A stretch of 49,370 nt of DNA from Moraxellaceae bacterium (GTDB lineage: Bacteria; Pseudomonadota; Gammaproteobacteria; Burkholderiales; Rhodocyclaceae): the NCBI GenBank assembly GCA_031119205.1, contig JAVHYF010000010.1:1-49370 (forward strand). The letters are read 5' to 3'. The notes under the pieces were generated by a model. The model was not told the DNA's origin. It searched no databases and saw only the letters and a list, made by a program, of their open reading frames with translations. This document shows, in pieces, positions 32,817 to 39,991 of this stretch. Position numbers and translations under genes: made by a program. Positions within the stretch are counted from its first letter, which is position 1. Each line of letters opens with the position of its first letter.

Positions 32817-35045
32817 TTACGGGGTGTAGACGTTCGGACGGACCGGCTGGCTCATGCCCGTACCCAGGTAGAAGCTCGGGTGCGGGGGCTGGTTGTAGCC
32901 GACGTTCTGCCAGGACAGTGCCACACGGTACTGCGGGTCGTGCAGCAGCGTGAAGAAGCGGTAGCTCGTCGGGATGGTGGTCGTGAAGATCAGCAGCTTG
33001 TCATTGTCGCTGTGACGCCAGATCACCTCTTCGCGCCAGTCACCCAGGATGTCGCCCGAAATGCCCGGGTTGGACTTGGTGCCGTTGTTCGACGCGGCGC
33101 CGTTGTTGCCGGCACTCAGCAGGGTGCTGGACGAGCCCTGGTTCCATTTGGAGATGGTGGTGCCGTCCAGGATCTCGCGCATCAGGTCGCCGTCCCACCA
33201 GGCCATGAAGTTGATCTGGCTGGGCTTGGCGCCGATGGCCACACCGGCGGCGCTCATCAGCGTGCCCTTGGAGCCCCAGAACTCGGCGCCCGGGTAGCGG
33301 CTGTCGATGTCGCCGACCACGCCACGACCCACGTCCACGCCTTCGCCGGACATGCTGCCGATGATGGAGCCGGTGCGTGCGTCCCGCATCTCGATGCCGT
33401 GGTTGCCGTAGGCGCTGGGCGATTCGTGCGGCATAACTGCTTCCAGGCCCGAACGGTTCGGGTTGAAGTCGCCGACGTGCAGCGCGTCACCGTGACCACG
33501 GCCGGTCGAGTACAGACCGGAACCGTTGTCGTCGATGGCGGCGGCGCCGAAGATGACTTCATCCTTGCCGTCGTTGTCCACGTCCGCAATCGACAGGCTG
33601 TGCGCGCCCTGACCGTTGTAGGAGCTGTTGTTGTTGCTGTCGAAGGTCCAGCGGCGGGAGAGCGAACCGTTGCGATAGTCCCAGGCCACCAGCACCGCAC
33701 GGGTGTAGTAGCCGCGGGTGAACACCGCGCTGGGGCGCTTGCCATCCAGGTAGGCGACGCCGGCCAGGAAGCGGTCGACGCGGTTGCCGTAGCTGTCGCC
33801 CCAACTGCTCACAGTGCCACGTGCCGGCAGGTAGTCGGTGCTGGCCAGCACTGCACCGGTCTGGCCGTTGAAGACGGTCAGGTACTCCGGGCCGCTCAGG
33901 ACATAGCCACTGCTATTGCGGTAGTCGGCGCTGCTGCTGCCGATAACCGTCCCGTTGCCGGCCTTGGTGCCGTCGGCGGTCTTCATCATCACTTCCGCCT
34001 TGCCGTCGCCATCGAAGTCATAGGCGAGGAATTGCGTGTAGTGCGCGCCGGCGCGGATGTTGCGGCCGAGGTCGATGCGCCACAGGCGGGTGCCGTCGAT
34101 CTTGTAGCCATCGACGAACACGTTGCCGGTGTAGCCCGACTGCGAGTTGTCCTTGGCGTTGGACGGATCCCACTTCACGACGATGTCCAGCGCGCCGTCA
34201 CCGTCGAGGTCGGCCACGCTGAGATCATTCGGCGAATAGGTGTAGGCCACGCCGTCCGGCGAGGTGCCACCGGAGGGGCGCGACAGGTTCACCGTCTTGT
34301 ACTGGTTGCTCCAGACGCTGCCGGGGTTCTCGCCGGTCCATTCCGTCCCGTTGACGACCGGCACCACCCAGTAGCTGGAGCTCGACGTACCGCCCGAGTC
34401 CAGATAGCTGGTAGCGGTCGTGATCGGGCTGCTGTTGAGCTTGCTGTTGTTGCGGTAGATGTTGAAGCCGATGCCATCCGGATCGGTGGCCAGCATGCGC
34501 CAGGACAGGAACACGCCACCGCTGGTCTGCACGGCCACCGCGCCACGGTTCAGACGCTCGACCTGCTTGCCATTGGCACTGCCGCTGGAGCTGCTCGACG
34601 AGGAGCTGCTGGACGAAGAGGACGATGAACTGGAGCTCGAGGATGAAGAGCTGCTGGAGCTGCTCGAGGAGCTGGACGACGAGGTCGACGAGCTGCTGGA
34701 TGACGAGGACGAGCTGGACGAAGAGCTTGACGACGAACTCGAGGAGCTCGAAGAGGAGCTGCTAGACGAAGAGCTGCTCGTCGTATTGCTGTACGAACAC
34801 CAGGCCGAGCTGGTGTAGCTGTTGCTCGGGAAGTTGCTACCGGAGCAGACCACGCTGTTGGTGAAGGTGCCGTACACGAAGCTGCCGGACTTGCCGAGCG
34901 CGACCGAGCGGGTGCCGCTGAACGTACAGGTCGCGCCGGTGTTCTGCACGCACTTGGTGTAACCACTGGGATAGTCGGTGGCGGCTTGCGCAGCAGCGCT
35001 CAGGCCGAGCACGGCCACAGCACCGACCAGGTGCTTGAGTTTCAT
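32817..35045 (-). CDS. Secreted rhamnogalacturonan lyase (polysaccharide lyase family 11) with poly-serine linker
   Basis: Predicted to cleave the rhamnogalacturonan I backbone of pectin by beta-elimination outside the cell. The 742-residue protein has a signal peptide (MKLKHLVGAVAVLGLSAAAQ, cleavage near residue 21). A small Cys-containing domain follows at about residues 22-88 (Cys 32, 40, 67 and 83; TKCVQNTGATCTFSGTRSVA), of a type seen at the ends of secreted polysaccharidases and probably carbohydrate-binding. A serine tract spans about residues 90-153. The PL11 catalytic domain runs from about 158 to the end (VERLNRGAVAVQTSGGVFLSW at its start, with repeated calcium-binding-like blades such as DLDGDGALDIVVKW, DFDGDGKAEVMMKT and DVDNDGKDEVIFGA). 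A GGAGGAG ribosome site precedes the start. It is a lone gene, with no transporter or other pectinase adjacent. The family call is strong. Confidence 0.93.
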   Translation of the reverse strand: MKLKHLVGAVAVLGLSAAAQAATDYPSGYTKCVQNTGATCTFSGTRSVALGKSGSFVYGTFTNSVVCSGSNFPSNSYTSSAWCSYSNTTSSSSSSSSSSSSSSSSSSSSSSSSSSSSSSSTSSSSSSSSSSSSSSSSSSSSSSSSSSSSSSSSSGSANGKQVERLNRGAVAVQTSGGVFLSWRMLATDPDGIGFNIYRNNSKLNSSPITTATSYLDSGGTSSSSYWVVPVVNGTEWTGENPGSVWSNQYKTVNLSRPSGGTSPDGVAYTYSPNDLSVADLDGDGALDIVVKWDPSNAKDNSQSGYTGNVFVDGYKIDGTRLWRIDLGRNIRAGAHYTQFLAYDFDGDGKAEVMMKTADGTKAGNGTVIGSSSADYRNSSGYVLSGPEYLTVFNGQTGAVLASTDYLPARGTVSSWGDSYGNRVDRFLAGVAYLDGKRPSAVFTRGYYTRAVLVAWDYRNGSLSRRWTFDSNNNSSYNGQGAHSLSIADVDNDGKDEVIFGAAAIDDNGSGLYSTGRGHGDALHVGDFNPNRSGLEAVMPHESPSAYGNHGIEMRDARTGSIIGSMSGEGVDVGRGVVGDIDSRYPGAEFWGSKGTLMSAAGVAIGAKPSQINFMAWWDGDLMREILDGTTISKWNQGSSSTLLSAGNNGAASNNGTKSNPGISGDILGDWREEVIWRHSDNDKLLIFTTTIPTSYRFFTLLHDPQYRVALSWQNVGYNQPPHPSFYLGTGMSQPVRPNVYTP

Positions 35046-35248
35046 GGTGTCTCCTCCGGGATGGATGTCGTTCTTTTTGTACTGCGTGCCTGTACAGGCG
35101 GTACGCCGCGCGCATCTGGTGTGCTACGTCAGCTGTTTGAATCATGTACGAATTTTTCTGACACGACAAACCGCGCTGCACCACGGCAACGGGCCGGATG
35201 GCCCTGAATGCGAAGAGCGCGCGAAGGGGCTTGCTTTATCTTGTGGGA

Positions 35249-35283
35249 CTGTATAAAAATACAACTACTGTATGGAAAAACAG
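35249..35283 (+). promoter_or_regulatory. Two LexA (SOS) boxes upstream of lexA
   Basis: A perfect CTGT-N8-ACAG box occupies 35268-35283. A second near-consensus box, CTGT-N8-ACAA, occupies 35249-35264, nineteen bases upstream start to start, so nearly on the same helix face. The upstream box includes TATAAA, a likely -10. LexA binding here would give autorepression relieved by DNA damage. The first box ends 22 bases before the lexA ATG at 35306. Confidence 0.92.
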
Positions 35284-35305
35284 TAACCCTTTCCAAGGAT
35301 CCCGC

Positions 35306-35968
35306 ATGCAGCCCTTGACTACTCGCCAGCAAGCCATCCTCGATTTCATTCGTCGTTACATCGTGGAGCAGGGCATGCCACCCACGCGTGCCGATATCGG
35401 TGCCGCCTTCGGCTTTGCCTCACCGAACGCCGCGGAGAGTCATCTCAAGGCGCTGGCGCAGAAAGGCGCAATCCGTCTGGAGCCCGGTTCGGCCCGTGGA
35501 ATCCGCTTGCCCGAGGGCGTTCTGGAGCAGGTCAGCGAGCGTCTGGATGCCCATCTGCGTGCCATGAGCGAGCAGCTCAGCCTGCCACTGGTGGGGCGGG
35601 TGGCTGCGGGGTCGCCGATCCTGGCGCAGGAACACATCGAGTCACGCCACGCCATCGACCCCGCCATGTTCGCGCCGCGCGCTGACTACCTGCTGAGGGT
35701 GCGCGGCAACTCCATGACTGGCGTCGGCATTCTCGATGGCGACCTGCTGGCGGTGCACAGCACTGCCGAAGCCCGCGACGGCCAGATCGTGGTGGCTCGC
35801 GTGGAAGACGATGTGACGGTCAAGCGTCTGCGCCGACGCGGTGACGGCATCGTCGAACTGATCGCCGAGAACCCGGATTACGCGCCGATCCTGGTCGATC
35901 CATCCCATACCCCGCTCGCCATCGAAGGTCTGGCCGTCGGCCTGATCCGCGACGGCTTTGCCCGTTGA
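35306..35968 (+). CDS. lexA: LexA repressor, SOS-response regulator
   Basis: Represses SOS genes and cleaves itself when RecA is activated by single-stranded DNA. From ATG 35306 the protein has 220 residues, starting [20 protein letters not shown]. The N-terminal winged helix covers residues 1-70 ([20 protein letters not shown] as recognition region). The cleavage site is Ala101-Gly102 in GRVAAGSPI, the catalytic serine is Ser136 in RGNSM, and the general-base lysine is Lys173 in DDVTVKRL. The ORF is open to 35198, but that extension would run through the LexA boxes. Two small genes follow at 45 and 268 bases and may share its transcript. Confidence 0.97.
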   Translation: MQPLTTRQQAILDFIRRYIVEQGMPPTRADIGAAFGFASPNAAESHLKALAQKGAIRLEPGSARGIRLPEGVLEQVSERLDAHLRAMSEQLSLPLVGRVAAGSPILAQEHIESRHAIDPAMFAPRADYLLRVRGNSMTGVGILDGDLLAVHSTAEARDGQIVVARVEDDVTVKRLRRRGDGIVELIAENPDYAPILVDPSHTPLAIEGLAVGLIRDGFAR

Positions 35969-36012
35969 ATCCGTACGCCCCCGCAACCCGACCGCTTTCC
36001 CAGGAGCCCGCC

Positions 36013-36192
36013 ATGTTTGCCCGCCACCATCTCGCCGCCCTTGTTCCCGCACAATCCCAGGCTTGCCAGCCCTCGCGGCAGACCCGTATCAGCATCCGCC
36101 CTCAGGCGATCCTCGAAGTCGTACGTCGGCGCGGCCGCAGCTGGGGTTTGCTGGCTCAGTATGAAGAGGCGCGCCTGGGCATCAAGCGCTGA
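36013..36192 (+). CDS. Small basic protein downstream of lexA, unknown function
   Basis: A 59-residue basic protein starting MFARHHLAALVPAQSQACQP at ATG 36013, with an AGGAG ribosome site seven bases upstream. The second half (ISIRPQAILEVVRRRGRSWG then LLAQYEEARLGIKR) looks like one or two amphipathic helices. There is no membrane segment or known motif. It begins 45 bases after lexA and ends 43 bases before the next gene, so damage-inducible co-transcription is likely. Small SOS-operon proteins often act as division inhibitors or mutagenesis helpers, but nothing here proves either. It is too short for certainty. Confidence 0.6.
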   Translation: MFARHHLAALVPAQSQACQPSRQTRISIRPQAILEVVRRRGRSWGLLAQYEEARLGIKR

Positions 36193-36235
36193 CCAGCCGT
36201 CGTGACTTGTGTCTGTTGTACGGAGTAGCGAGCTC

Positions 36236-36502
36236 ATGAGCGAAGCCTTTGCCCGGCTCAAACGGGAGCGTCATCCCATGCCGGAGTTCGTGCGTCAGGC
36301 GCTGGAGCACCAGCGCCTGCTGGAGGTCTACCGGGCGCGCCCGGGTTACCAACAGAACGACTATCTTGGCTGGATCAACCGGGGGCGCCTGCCGGAAACC
36401 CAGCAGCGCCGTCTCGAGCAGATGCTCGACGAGCTGACGCGTGGCGATGTCTACATGAACATGGCCTGGCGTCCTGCCCGCCGAAGCGGGCAGGCTGGCT
36501 GA
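36236..36502 (+). CDS. Small YdeI/OmpD-associated-like (OmdA-type) protein
   Basis: An 88-residue protein starting MSEAFARLKRERHPMPEFVR. Residues 5-35 resemble the P(M)PEFVRQALE segment, and residues 42-80 (NDYLGWINRGRLPETQQRRL, then EQMLDELTRGDVYMNMAW) match the C-terminal OmdA pattern of YdeI/OmpD-associated proteins, whose tail typically reads YxxWIxxAKxxETRxxRLxxML. It lacks the larger N-terminal DUF1801-type domain of full-length YdeI. The biochemical role of this family is not established. GGAG lies about 13 bases before the ATG. As the third gene after lexA it may be part of an SOS-controlled transcript. Confidence 0.7.
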   Translation: MSEAFARLKRERHPMPEFVRQALEHQRLLEVYRARPGYQQNDYLGWINRGRLPETQQRRLEQMLDELTRGDVYMNMAWRPARRSGQAG

Positions 36503-36614
36503 GACTGTTCGACGAGCCAGCGCGGAGGAGCGTTGGTGGGGGAAGTTTCACAGCGACTTGTATCACCGCAGCGGCCATGACAGAGTTGGCGGCGTCGCAT
36601 CGCGGAGGTTTCCC

Positions 36615-37541
36615 TTGACCCCCACCGCTTTCATCACTCACCCGGATTGCTGGCAGCACAACATGGGTGCCATGCACCCGGAGTCACCTGATCGCCTGTC
36701 GGCGATCCGTGACCAGATGATTGCGTCCGGTCTGGACCAGTACGTCGACAGTTGTGAGGCGCCGGTGGCTACGCGCGACAACCTGTTGCTGGCGCATACC
36801 GGCGAATACATCGACGACATGTATGCCGCGGTGCCGGAGCGTGGCATTACCCACCTGGATCCGGACACCGCGATGTGCCCGCAGACCCTCAACGCCGCAT
36901 TGCGGGCGGCCGGGGCAGGCGTGAAAGCGGTGGACATGGTGATGGCTGGCGAGGCGCGCTCCATCTTCTGCGCGGTCCGGCCGCCAGGTCATCATGCGGA
37001 ACGCATGCGCGCGATGGGTTTCTGTTTCTTCAACAACGTTGCGATCGCTGCGTTGCATGCGCTGGAGCATCACCGTCTCGCGCGGGTGGCAGTGATCGAC
37101 TTCGATGTGCATCACGGCAACGGCACCGAGGACATTCTGGCGGGCGAGTCGCGGGCCATGATGCTCGGTTTCTTCCAGCACCCGCTCTATCCCTATTGCG
37201 GCACCAGACCGCTGGACGACAACATGCGCAATACGCCCTTGCCGGCGGGTACGCGTGGCGACGTGGTGCGGGCGCTGGTAGAGGAAAAGTGGTTGCCAGC
37301 CATGGAGATGTTCCAGCCCGAGATGCTGTTCATTTCGGCAGGCTTCGACGCTCACTACGAGGACGACATGGCCTCGATGGCCCTGGTCGAGGCCGATTAC
37401 GCCTGGATCACCACCCGATTGCGGGAGTTTGCCGATCAGCACTGCAGAGGGCGTGTCGTGTCGATGCTGGAGGGGGGCTACTCCCTCTCCGCCCTTGGCC
37501 GCAGCGTGGTGGCACACATCAAGGCGCTGGCAGGCATCTGA
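36615..37541 (+). CDS. Histone-deacetylase-family amidohydrolase (acetylpolyamine/acetoin-utilisation type)
   Basis: Zinc-dependent deacetylase-fold enzyme; bacterial members remove acetyl groups from small amines such as polyamines or from proteins. The start is a TTG at 36615 with GGAGG six bases upstream (MTPTAFITHPDCWQHNMGAM), giving 308 residues. Family motifs seen: HPESPDRL, the paired-histidine RPPGHHAER with a nearby GFCFFNN, the zinc-ligand DFDVHHGNG, the second aspartate in SAGFDAHYEDDMA, and LEGGYSLSALGRS at the C-terminus with the catalytic-site Gly-Gly-Tyr. All expected ligands are present, so it should be active. It lies between the lexA group and dapA with no visible functional tie to either; the substrate is unknown. 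Confidence 0.92.
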   Translation: MTPTAFITHPDCWQHNMGAMHPESPDRLSAIRDQMIASGLDQYVDSCEAPVATRDNLLLAHTGEYIDDMYAAVPERGITHLDPDTAMCPQTLNAALRAAGAGVKAVDMVMAGEARSIFCAVRPPGHHAERMRAMGFCFFNNVAIAALHALEHHRLARVAVIDFDVHHGNGTEDILAGESRAMMLGFFQHPLYPYCGTRPLDDNMRNTPLPAGTRGDVVRALVEEKWLPAMEMFQPEMLFISAGFDAHYEDDMASMALVEADYAWITTRLREFADQHCRGRVVSMLEGGYSLSALGRSVVAHIKALAGI

Positions 37542-37641
37542 AGACTTGCCACGGGCTCTCCCGTAACAGCTTGCAAAGCTCGCGGTCTGGCCGGGCGGCT
37601 CGGGTACAATGGTCGTTTAGCTTTCGATGTCACGGTCCGAC

Positions 37642-38514
37642 ATGATTACGGGTTCTCTCGTTGCGCTGGTCACGCCGATGCTGGCGGATGGTCAGCTCGA
37701 CATGCCGCGCTTCCGCGCGCTGATTGATTTCCACGCCAGGGAAGGCACCGACGGTCTGGTTATCGTCGGGACCACCGGCGAATCGCCCACGGTGGATGTG
37801 GAAGAGCACTGCGAACTGATCCGCGTAGCCGTCGAACATGCGGCTGGCCGCCTGCCTATCATTGCGGGTACGGGCGCCAACTCCACCAGCGAAGCGATCG
37901 AGCTGTCGCGTTTCGCCAAACAGGTAGGCGCGCAGGCTTCGCTCTCCGTCGTGCCGTACTACAACAAGCCCACGCAAGAGGGTCTGTACCAGCACTTCAA
38001 GGCGATTGCCGAGGCCGTGGATCTTGCGGTGATCCTCTACAACGTGCCTGGCCGCACAGTGGCCGATCTGGGCAACGACACCGTGCTGCGCCTGGCCCAG
38101 GTGGACAACGTCATCGGCATCAAGGACGCCACCGGCAGTCTGGAACGCGTGACCGATCTCGCCATGCGTGCCCCGAAGGACTTCGCCCTCTACAGTGGTG
38201 ACGACATGACCGGCATGGCGTTCATGGCCGTGGGTGGTCATGGTGTCATCTCGGTGACGGCCAACGTCGCACCGCGCCTGATGCACGATCTGTGCGTGGC
38301 CGTTCGCAATGGCGAACTTGTGCAGGCCCGCGCGATCAATGAAAAGCTCTTCCTGCTCAACCGCGACCTCTTCGTCGAGGCCAACCCGATCCCCGTGAAG
38401 TGGGCGGTGGAGCAGATGGGCCTGATAGGTCCCGGCCAGCGCTTGCCGCTGACCCGTCTTTCCGATCAATTCCACGCTCGCGTGCGCGCTGCCATGACGG
38501 CTGCAGGCGTCTGA
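37642..38514 (+). CDS. dapA: 4-Hydroxy-tetrahydrodipicolinate synthase
   Basis: Condenses pyruvate and aspartate semialdehyde, the first committed step to lysine and diaminopimelate for peptidoglycan. The protein is 290 residues from ATG 37642. With this start the catalytic residues fall on E. coli numbering: Thr44, Tyr107, Tyr133, Arg138 and Schiff-base Lys161 ([10 protein letters not shown]). That is why I prefer it to the upstream ATG at 37627. A TACAAT at 37605-37610 may be the -10 element. bamC starts 25 bases downstream, the same dapA-bamC order as in E. coli. Confidence 0.97.
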   Translation: MITGSLVALVTPMLADGQLDMPRFRALIDFHAREGTDGLVIVGTTGESPTVDVEEHCELIRVAVEHAAGRLPIIAGTGANSTSEAIELSRFAKQVGAQASLSVVPYYNKPTQEGLYQHFKAIAEAVDLAVILYNVPGRTVADLGNDTVLRLAQVDNVIGIKDATGSLERVTDLAMRAPKDFALYSGDDMTGMAFMAVGGHGVISVTANVAPRLMHDLCVAVRNGELVQARAINEKLFLLNRDLFVEANPIPVKWAVEQMGLIGPGQRLPLTRLSDQFHARVRAAMTAAGV

Positions 38515-38539
38515 ACAGACTCTCTTGAGGATTCCAGTA

Positions 38540-39673
38540 ATGTCATCTACCGCACGTAACGTCCTTGCGGTGACCTGTTTGTTGGGCGTGGCCGCCTGTG
38601 CAACGTCGGGTAACAAGGATTCGATCGAATACCGTAGTAGTGTCCAGACGAATTCCGGATCACTTGCCGTGCCGCCGGATTTGGTTGCTCCGACTGCTGA
38701 TGGTCGTTTCACTGTGCCGGAGCAGACGCCCGGCAGTGCGACGGCGTCTACGTATGCCAATATCCGTAATACGACGCCGGCAGCAGCTTCGCCGGTAAGG
38801 ACCCAGATGGCCGACGCGGGTGGCATCCGCGTCGAGCGGGCGGGATCGCAGCGCTGGTTGGTTGTGCCAGGTACGACGACCGAGCTTTGGGGGCGTGTCC
38901 GTGACTTCCTGGTTTCGTCCGGCTTCACGATCCAGAGCGAATCGCCGAATACCTTGGTGATGGAGACGGACTGGGCGGAAAACCGTGCCGCGATTCCGGA
39001 CAGCCTGCTTCGGAGAACGCTGTCCAGCGTGCTGGATGGTTTGTACAGCACCCCGCAGCGTGACAAATTCCGGGTCCGCCTCGAGCCTGCGAACCAAGGC
39101 GGCGGCGTCGAAATCTACGTCAGCCATCGCGGTATCCAGGAACGTTACATCGAAGAGCGCAGTAACAACACCACTTGGCAGGGAATGCCGCCCGACCCGT
39201 CGCTGGAAGCCGAGATGCTTGTCCGGCTGATGACGGCCTTGGGCGGTGGTACGCAGGAAGCCTCACGGGAGGCTGTTGCCAAAGTGGACAATCAGCCGCC
39301 GCGGGCTGTGCTTGCCAGCGATGCCTCCGGTTCTTTCCTCAGGATCGAGGCTCCGGTTGATCGCGCCTGGCGCCAGGTCGGTTTGTCTCTCGATCGTGTA
39401 GGCCTGGTTGTAGAGGATCGCGATCGTGCCAAGGGCTACTACCTGGTTCGCTATGTCGTGCAGGATGATCTGAAGCAGGAGAAGCCGGGATTCTGGTCGA
39501 AGCTTGCATTCTGGAGAAGCGACAAACCCAGTTCGCTCACCGGTCAGTACCGGGTGGTCGTCAGTGGGGACGAGAAGCAGACCGCCGTTCGCGTCCAGAA
39601 CCAGGCAGGTGAGGCAGATCCGGGCGCATCGGCGCGTCAGATACTGAACCTGTTGCAGGCTGAGCTACGCTGA
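38540..39673 (+). CDS. bamC: Outer-membrane assembly lipoprotein BamC
   Basis: Accessory lipoprotein of the Bam complex that inserts beta-barrel proteins into the outer membrane. The 377-residue product has a lipoprotein signal peptide, MSSTARNVLAVTCLLGVAAC, with the lipid-accepting Cys20. A flexible segment of about 50 residues comes next (SLAVPPDLVAPTADGRFTVP), typical of the BamC stretch that contacts BamD. Two helix-grip domains follow (about 90-210 and 250-377; the first around QRWLVVPGTTTELWGRVRDF). GAGGA stands nine bases before the ATG. It follows dapA by 25 bases, and its transcript ends at the terminator at 39700-39727. Confidence 0.93.
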   Translation: MSSTARNVLAVTCLLGVAACATSGNKDSIEYRSSVQTNSGSLAVPPDLVAPTADGRFTVPEQTPGSATASTYANIRNTTPAAASPVRTQMADAGGIRVERAGSQRWLVVPGTTTELWGRVRDFLVSSGFTIQSESPNTLVMETDWAENRAAIPDSLLRRTLSSVLDGLYSTPQRDKFRVRLEPANQGGGVEIYVSHRGIQERYIEERSNNTTWQGMPPDPSLEAEMLVRLMTALGGGTQEASREAVAKVDNQPPRAVLASDASGSFLRIEAPVDRAWRQVGLSLDRVGLVVEDRDRAKGYYLVRYVVQDDLKQEKPGFWSKLAFWRSDKPSSLTGQYRVVVSGDEKQTAVRVQNQAGEADPGASARQILNLLQAELR

Positions 39674-39699
39674 GTTTCTGAACCCGTTTTTGAACCCCC

Positions 39700-39727
39700 A
39701 AAGCGCCGCTAATGCGGTGCTTTTTTT
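39700..39727 (+). terminator. Intrinsic terminator after dapA-bamC
   Basis: AAAGCGCCGC (39700-39709) pairs with GCGGTGCTTT (39714-39723), including one G-T pair, around loop TAAT. A run of T continues to 39727. Confidence 0.9.
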
Positions 39728-39944
39728 GCCTGTCGCTCCTGATGGAAGAGGCTGGCCCAGCTAAGTGACTGAAGGCGTCCGCATTTGCTGTCTTGCCTGA
39801 AAGCAGCTTGCGGCGCCATAGGGGATGGGGCGGCGCCAGGGCGGGTTTCGCCTCCACTGACGCTATGTGTTCCTGCCTCGCTCACCATGGTCGCGAGCTT
39901 GCTGCAGCCCCGAATGGGCAGGGAATTGGGTGCGAACGCTACAA
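39728..39944. other. Gene-free stretch between the bamC and rne terminators
   Basis: The gap between bamC and rne is 318 bases long. Apart from the two terminators at its ends I see no gene, RNA or repeat in the intervening 217 bases. Short open frames here have no ribosome site or recognisable product. Confidence 0.6.
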
Positions 39945-39978
39945 AAGAAACGGGCCGCATTTTTGCGGCCCGTTTCTT
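39945..39978 (-). terminator. Intrinsic terminator of rne
   Basis: A perfect 15-bp inverted repeat, AAGAAACGGGCCGCA (39945-39959) with TGCGGCCCGTTTCTT (39964-39978), has a 4-base loop. On the minus strand it ends in TTTCTTTTGT, giving the T-tail for the rne transcript. Confidence 0.92.
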
Positions 39979-39991
39979 GATCGCAGTCCGA

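Noticed and set aside
34459-34818. Highly acidic Glu/Asp/Leu protein on the plus strand
   Set aside because: It is the complement of the poly-serine codons of the PL11 lyase. The repeated acidic pattern follows from AGC/TCG/TCC codons read backwards.
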